DNA of 64,000 nt from contig OY757921.1 of the NCBI GenBank assembly GCA_963585895.1, forward strand, positions 52,825,669-52,889,668, in the 5' to 3' direction. Shown here in pieces: positions 52,401 to 60,000 of the stretch (position 1 is its first letter; each line of letters starts with the position of its first letter). This stretch comes from Sepioteuthis lessoniana (taxonomy: Eukaryota; Mollusca; Cephalopoda; Myopsida; Loliginidae). The notes under the pieces are model-generated. The model had not been told where the DNA came from and searched no databases. It saw nothing but the letters and a program-made list of their open reading frames with translations. The translations under genes and the position numbers were made by a program.

Positions 52401-55400
52401 GTCATGGGTAGTACATTGTGGCTGTTATTGTTATTTTCATGATAAATTTTTGAATCATAATTCTTTTATTGCATTTTTCCTGCGTAGCAACAGACCAATG
52501 GAATGCCAGCCAAAATTAACATTGGAAATGTATTATGTAAGAAATTCAAGATGTGAAATATTTTTGCAAAATTCACAGGTAAATAGTTAATTTAGCAGTA
52601 ATAGTGTCACAAATTTAGCAATATAATGAGGACAAAATTAGACCGTTTTTGACCTTGGAATGACAGTTTGGGTCGGTGAGTTACGAATATTTGTAATCTC
52701 CCAATAAAGTGAAAATTGCATCAAACTTAATCTCAGTTTAAACATAATGTCGCTCAACCTTTCAGTGAATACATCAACGTACATCCTTGATGTTCATGAA
52801 CAAGATTACTGTTATTGACAATTTACCGATGCTAAGGTCTGCAAGAAATCATCGCTATTGGGCTGAAGAAGCCTCGCATGGAGTTATCTGGTCTGATAAC
52901 AACCATTTCTAATTAGTTCTGACAATGTTTCGAATATATGCGCTAAAGCTATGAGTCTGGTCTTAAGCAGGAAGTTATGTAACCAAATGGTGGCTTGTCT
53001 GTGTTATAGCTTTTGTTAAGAAGGGCTAAAAGTGAACCTGAGTTTTGTTTCTGTTAGACTAAAATCTACTTTCTAATATTTGAAAAAAGAAGACTTTTCA
53101 TCAGAAAAATATAGAGCAAGAAACGTAAATTAAAATGATAATAAAGCGTGAATAACAGACAAAAGTAAAATAATATATATCTATTTCCTTTAAATCTAAA
53201 ACAGATGAGAATTCTTTTTACTAATAATAATCAATTCTAGAATTGCTGACAATAATATACGACTTTTGCGACAAAATGGGAAATAATTCTAATGATGAGG
53301 ATATTCCAGTATTGTCGAATATGGTTGTCACTGAATAAAAGTTAATTTACATTCAAAAAATGCTTAATGGATTTATAAATCGTAAACTCTGAAACTTGTG
53401 GAAAAGTTCACATACTTCGTCTCATCTACCGAAAACGACATCAAAACACGACTAGCGAAGGCATGGACAGATATCGATAGGCTATCGGTCATATGGAGGT
53501 CTGACTGTCCTATAAAATAAAACGCATTTTTTCCCAGGCAGCAGTCATGTGTATAATACAATATGGGTGCACCACATTGACGGTAAGAAAGCAGATAGAG
53601 AAAAATCTTGACGGCAATTGAACAAGAGTGCTGCGAGTTTATTGAACAAATCCTGGAAGCAACAGCCCACCACAAAGTAGCAGCAATACGGCAACCTGCC
53701 TCGCATTTCTAAAACTATTCAAGTCCGACGAAGTAGACATGTTGACACTGCTGGAGAATTAAGGACAAACTCATAAGTGACATTCCCCTCTGGTCCCTTC
53801 TGATGGACGAGCAAGTATTGAACGACCAGCTGGCACTTATCAACAACAGCTCTATGTGGACATATGATATAGTCTGGAAGACTTACCGGATGCTATGGAT
53901 GATAAAGACGAGTGGTGAGGGAGAGTCAGAGAAATCCGTGCTTAAGGCGCTTCATGATGATCATGATTATTATTTCTAAAACTAAATCCAAATTGTTGAG
54001 AATCTCTAGTCTTTCTTTATATATTTGTGCGGTTGATTTTAATGTAACCATCAACTTACCGACTTTGTAAACCATATTGGCAGAAAACCCACCACAGTTT
54101 TCCCGAGATTTACATTTTTTGTTGCAGTTTTCAGCTTTTCCGTATTTATCAAAATCACGCCCACACCAACAACCGAATCCAAACTGAAAAAAACGCAATT
54201 AAGATCCAATCATTCTATTTTAACTACAATTCCGGTGAATGTAAAATTGAATTATTTTCACAAAATAGCTAGTTTACCTTTATTGTCTGATTTTATATAT
54301 ATATTGTAACGATCGGGTGGGAGATAATCTAAAATCGATAAGGAATTCTAACCAATTAGTATTCCTGTATCCCGACCCCGTTCACTCATGTGTTGTAGAA
54401 AGAAAAGCAGATTGTCCGATTATGGCTCGTAATTTAAACAGTTCCAATATTGGATAATCTATCGGGAGGAACAATGCAATATACATGAAACGCAATAACA
54501 AAGGTCAGTGAAAGAAATAGTATGAACAAGTCGAGAAAATTCCTATAAAGTTTTTAAAGGAATTGCTCCCCATCATCTATGATTCTGACAATCAGTCGAA
54601 TCATTAAAAGAGTACAAGAAAGGAAACACTACTTGAGGCAACACTACTGTTTTCTCTAAGGCATTCGATTCAATACACGGAGGAAAGGTGGAGCAAATGA
54701 TACTTGCATTTGGGCTCCCCAAAGAAATTGTTACCGTAATAATGATGTTTTAAAAACACCTGAAAGCAATGGTTCGCTCATTAGATGGAGACATATGCTT
54801 CTTCGACATTTTCACTGGAGTTTTGCAAGGAGATATATTATCACTATACTTTTTTAAGTAAAGTTAGTGACCGTCGTCGGGGGTGACTTTAAGGCTCCTT
54901 TTTCATTAGCTACTACACCAATGTGTAGGGGAGGGGGCAGCTTCTTTTCCTTACCTTATAATTTTGAGTGTTAAGCAAAGTGGCATCAAGGACTATTTTT
55001 AGTCTTTGGTATGAATCGACCTGGGATTGAACCTCAGTCTCTCGGCCATTGGCGAACAGTCTACACACTAAGCCAATCGACCGGTATTTGAACACCAAAA
55101 GATCAAATGAAAGAAAATAATTTCACATTGAATTAGGCAAGAAGCAGACGATACTCCGCAAAAACTATCTCCGCGTAATTAGGTCTCCATTAAGTTAAGC
55201 ATGGGCGAGGGGTACTTAAAATTAGGCGTGCCTGTCTGGTCAGTTATTTGTTCATTTCAAAGCCTTGTTTTAAAGATTATTCAGCTTGATGTTAGAATCA
55301 TTTGAGAGTATATTAAAGAATGTTTTTTGTTTACCTGTAATCCGGCATATCGTTGATTTGCTTTACTGCATCTTTCTAGACATTGCTTTACGTTATCCAC

Positions 55401-56948
55401 TTCTCCAGTCCAATGCTTCAAAGCTCTGATTTTAGGATCGTCTTTGAAACATCCAAGACTCTCTGAAAAAACACATTTGTTTTATTTAATTTCTTTATTG
55501 TAAACTAATATTAACTTATGAAACACGTATTCTTTTCTTTTATACGACTTACTGTTTCTTTTTCATTTCTGTTTGATTCCTGAAATCAATTTTTGCCTTT
55601 CCATGTGTTATTCACGTAAACTTTTCATTGTTTTTGTTTTTGTTGTTAATTTGATAGATTACACTGGTCAACATAGGTATTTTCTATTGAAGTAAAACGT
55701 GCGTTTTACTCTAAATCGAATGCGATGATTCTGAATCCGTGCTGGTAATTGTTCTAGCATGTCTATGTTTTGTAAAATGAATATAATACGCCATTGGTAG
55801 ACACATAAACGTTCCTCTGTCCAGACTTTTACATGGCATTAGGCTTCTGAAAATACTTAGTTAAAGCAGCTGTAAGAGTGTTATGCATTCTAACACCTCT
55901 TAAGCTCTTAGAAAATGATACAAAACTGAAAATAAGCATTTTAATTTAATTGGACCCGATATCAGAGAACAGATACAGTATTATTATTCCTAAGAGTAAC
56001 CCCAGAAATAAATTAACTCCACCTGAGAATAATAAGATTATTTTTATTATTATACAGGTCTTTATTGAATCTTATAAAGTGGAAAAATGATTTGATAAAA
56101 GGTCAAACAGTGCATCAAGGAATAGAATAGGATTGCATTCTTATCTTGATTTTGTTCACACGATATGGGTGACATAAGTGATAAAAGGTTCCACCAAAGT
56201 ATTTCAGTGATGGAAAGTAAATACCAAGGACATTTCAGTAGAAATACGATGGTTGATTACCCACAGGTTGTTTTTGTTTGCATTGTAAAAAGAATAACAT
56301 ATACAATATTATATGCCAGTGTAGCAGAGAATACACATGCTGTGGGAATATATCCTTAGGTCATGCATTCACATTATCATCTGACCCCTCATCGCATAAA
56401 CTTTCTAACTGGCTCGGGTTGAATGCATGAGTTCACAAACGAAGAAAAAGACGAAAACAAAACGCTGAATCAATATTGTTTAACAGATGGGAAGGTGTAT
56501 GCGACACTTCACAAAATGACGGCCGGTAGAGTCCTCGCTGTATCTGTTGTCCTCTATCCTTTGTATCTGTTATGTTCTTCGTATTCTATCTGCCAATCTA
56601 TCTGTCTCTGATCCCATCTTCCTGTCCCTCTGTTCTCTTCTCTGTATCTCTTCTATCTCTCTCCATTCTGTCAGCCCATCTCAGTACCTATCTCTAGTCC
56701 CTTCCGCCTGACCCTTTGAGTAGCAGATTGACTTTTCTTGTATATATGCAGGGGTGAACATTCCTATTTCGGGATTTTCGGCTAGCCATAGACTGGACAT
56801 AAAAACATTGCCAAAACTATACCCCTCTCAGGAGACTCTAAATGATGTGGCCATCTTTTTTTTAAATCACAGCTCCACTCCATCTCAGGACTGAATTAGT
56901 GATTTCCCACGCATATATTTCTCGGCCCCTATACACACACATATAAAT

Positions 56949-57041
<93 letters not shown>

Positions 57042-60000
57042 CAACTCACAACCATTAACATATGTATACACCCGCACGCACACTCATTCACACTCATGTA
57101 ATCATACCTACTCGTGTGTCCACACATATGCATATACATAAAACCAAGTATCTATATTATCAAACCAGTATCAATAGTGTCACAATAAAACATGAGCTTG
57201 AATCTTCAAAATAAATCGACTGGAATTACGAAAAGCTCTCATCTATAAGGACATTTTACGATTAGTATACGCAACTCAATAGAGTTTATTCAATAATATT
57301 TTCATCTGTATGGCTAAGGAATATTTAGAGAATAAATTGAAATAATTCAATCAACTATTGTTTAAGGAATATTTTAAGAAAGCAGGATATTCAGCTTTTA
57401 AAGAAAAATGTCTTGTGTCATATATTTTATTGGTTTATGTATTCAAAAATAAAATAAAACATACTGAACAACTTCTAAGAAAGCTAATTCCATAATTTCT
57501 GCCCTGGGTAGTATATCAAAATTACGTAATCGTTTTTCTCTTATGCTTTATCCTGAGTAACGCCTAGCATAAGAGGTAGAAAAGACAATGATGTTCAATG
57601 AATTTCTCCAACTTAGTTGAAACCTTTTTGCTGCATTTAGGTTTGATTTCGATTCTTTGTTTAATGGCATATCATTCTACGTGTCAAAATCATCCTTATA
57701 AAAGAACACGAGTGATACTCTTTAACCCAAGCTTGGATGATAAGGTGGTTTATAACTATCTCGTGAGTTTTAGCCTGAAGGTGAAAGTTATAGTGCAACT
57801 GGAGCTCGAATTTGTTTACTTTGAGGCAGCAGTCCTGCACTTTCGCCATTCCGCCACGGGGACTTCCCCCACAACATACAGTCTGAATATCCTAACAGAT
57901 TGTCAAAATTCATAATTGAAATTTTTCATACAGGACTTGACGAAGTGAACTGTAATTGGTAGGAAGAAGATTGGTTTGAGTTCAAATTGCAAAGAGGCTG
58001 TCCGACTTTTACATAGGCTCGAAAATGGGTCATGTTTACGTATTAGAAATGTGCACCTATCTTGCATATAAACAAAGATCATTTTTTCAAAGCCTTTGGT
58101 AACATTTAAACACAATCCAAACAACGAAAAGATTTTTTCATCCCTCGCAGGGGTTTCTTAGCCGAATTAAAGTCAATAACTTTCTCATAATAAAGATGAT
58201 TTAATTACCTTGTGGTAAACACTTTCCATTATGGCGATAAAATTCTGCTTTGCATACACAGGAACGTTGTCCGTTTTCAATGCCACATTCAGTATTTGCT
58301 TGACAAGGCGCTAACTTTACAATGACCAGGTTACCAGTAGCTTTACAAATTGTTTTAGTCTGACATTTCTCATCAATGTCCTCTTCATTAACCTGTTAGA
58401 AGATCCGAGAAGCAAGAAAAACCGGAATAAAATCAGATTTAAGGAAGAAAAAATTGTTTCAATTTTATAATTAATTAACTTTAGAATTATGAACTTATAC
58501 ATAGTACATTCATATTGAAAACTGGTATACTATGATTTTTACACTAGAAATATTATAAGTAATTTTTATTTTTGAGTTGAATTGTTAGTTTTAACTACTA
58601 GTTTCTTTCAATGTAATTTTTGTTGCTTTTTATTGCAATTGAAACCTCCAGCCTACGAAAACGAAGAAAAAGTGTGGATACGAAATAACAAAGAATAAGC
58701 TTTCAGTTAGATTCGCACTGAATTGCTGTTTACGGCGGGTTAGCAATTCAAACAAAGAGTCCTATAAAGGGCCTTTGTCTGAGAAAAATCCAAATCAAAC
58801 ATTTTTAAAACTCATCCTTTACTTTCTATCTTAATGCTATATTGAAAATATGAGTTCTTTCGATTGATAAACTGGCAAGAATTACAATGTTGGGGGAAGT
58901 GGAAGAGCAGTTTTAGGAATAAAAACTTTCCAAAAAAGGTGAATTGTTCACTCGGAAACACTGGAAAAAAGAGCTCGTTTTTTATTTTTTTTTTTTCTAT
59001 TTTGCAATGCAAATAATCAGGTCGTTAAGATAAAATACAAACGGAACATTTCTATAAAAAGTAGAGTTTGACACGGAAGTATTTCTTCGTAGTGTACTGC
59101 TAAACTTTTTGTTGATTTGTTTCTATCCTTTTTCCATACAATGTTTTCTTTTGAAATCCACTCTTGTACATGTACATTGTTTTGTGTGAATGTTTTGTTC
59201 AAATTCATATTGTCAGCAGCCTTTGGACTGTCGTACCGAAATCACCCACTTATTGAATGACCCAATATAGTACTTGATTAAAGGAAATATCAACTGGATA
59301 ACGCCAACGACATTCTTTATTGATCTTAACCCTCTGGGATATCTGTCAAACATTTGGGATGGTAAGATTTGAGATTTTTTTTTTTTTTAGATTTTACAAT
59401 TTTAAACACTTGTGTAACTTGCATCGGTACAACAGAACTTATATTACAAGTTACGGCATGGAGAGAAAAGAGGATTATCCTCCAACCCGGGACGCAACCA
59501 CAGCTGCAACGGGCGATGATAGCAACCGCTATGACCAGCTCCAGCAAAACGAAAAGAGGCGCCTTTCATAATACAGTTGTGGCAATGATCAGGTTTCTGG
59601 CTAAGAGGGTTTCAGCCATTATTGCGCAGAAGCAGTTTGCACCACCGTTCCTTCGATTCAGTACGTGATCGTTGTGTGTCTCCCGTACTAAAGATATAGT
59701 AGTAAACAAGTATAACGTAACGCATGTACCAATTGACAGATTAAAACTAACTTATGCTCATATCAGGGTACAGAGGTCATCATTTTTTAATTCTTGATTT
59801 CATAATAAAAGATGTGTATGTAAAAACTCACTTTCATATATGTCCCTTTGATGAGGCATCCACACTGAGATTTTGCAACACAGTCTTCTCCACTCAGAAT
59901 ATATCCAGCTTTACACACACAAGCTTCTTCACGTTCTTCGCATTTTGGTTGACGTTCAGTGCAAGATGGCTGACAAGCCAACGCATTGAATTTATAAATT

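Noticed and set aside
54990-55085. A true tRNA gene
   Set aside because: A- and B-box-like parts exist but the cloverleaf does not close and a SINE body follows.
56862-57083. Frame with long valine-cysteine and isoleucine-tyrosine runs
   Set aside because: Product of the (CA)n(TA)n microsatellite.
59320-59668. Overlapping frames of 73-99 codons
   Set aside because: Mutually overlapping on both strands with no known domain; probably repeat sequence.
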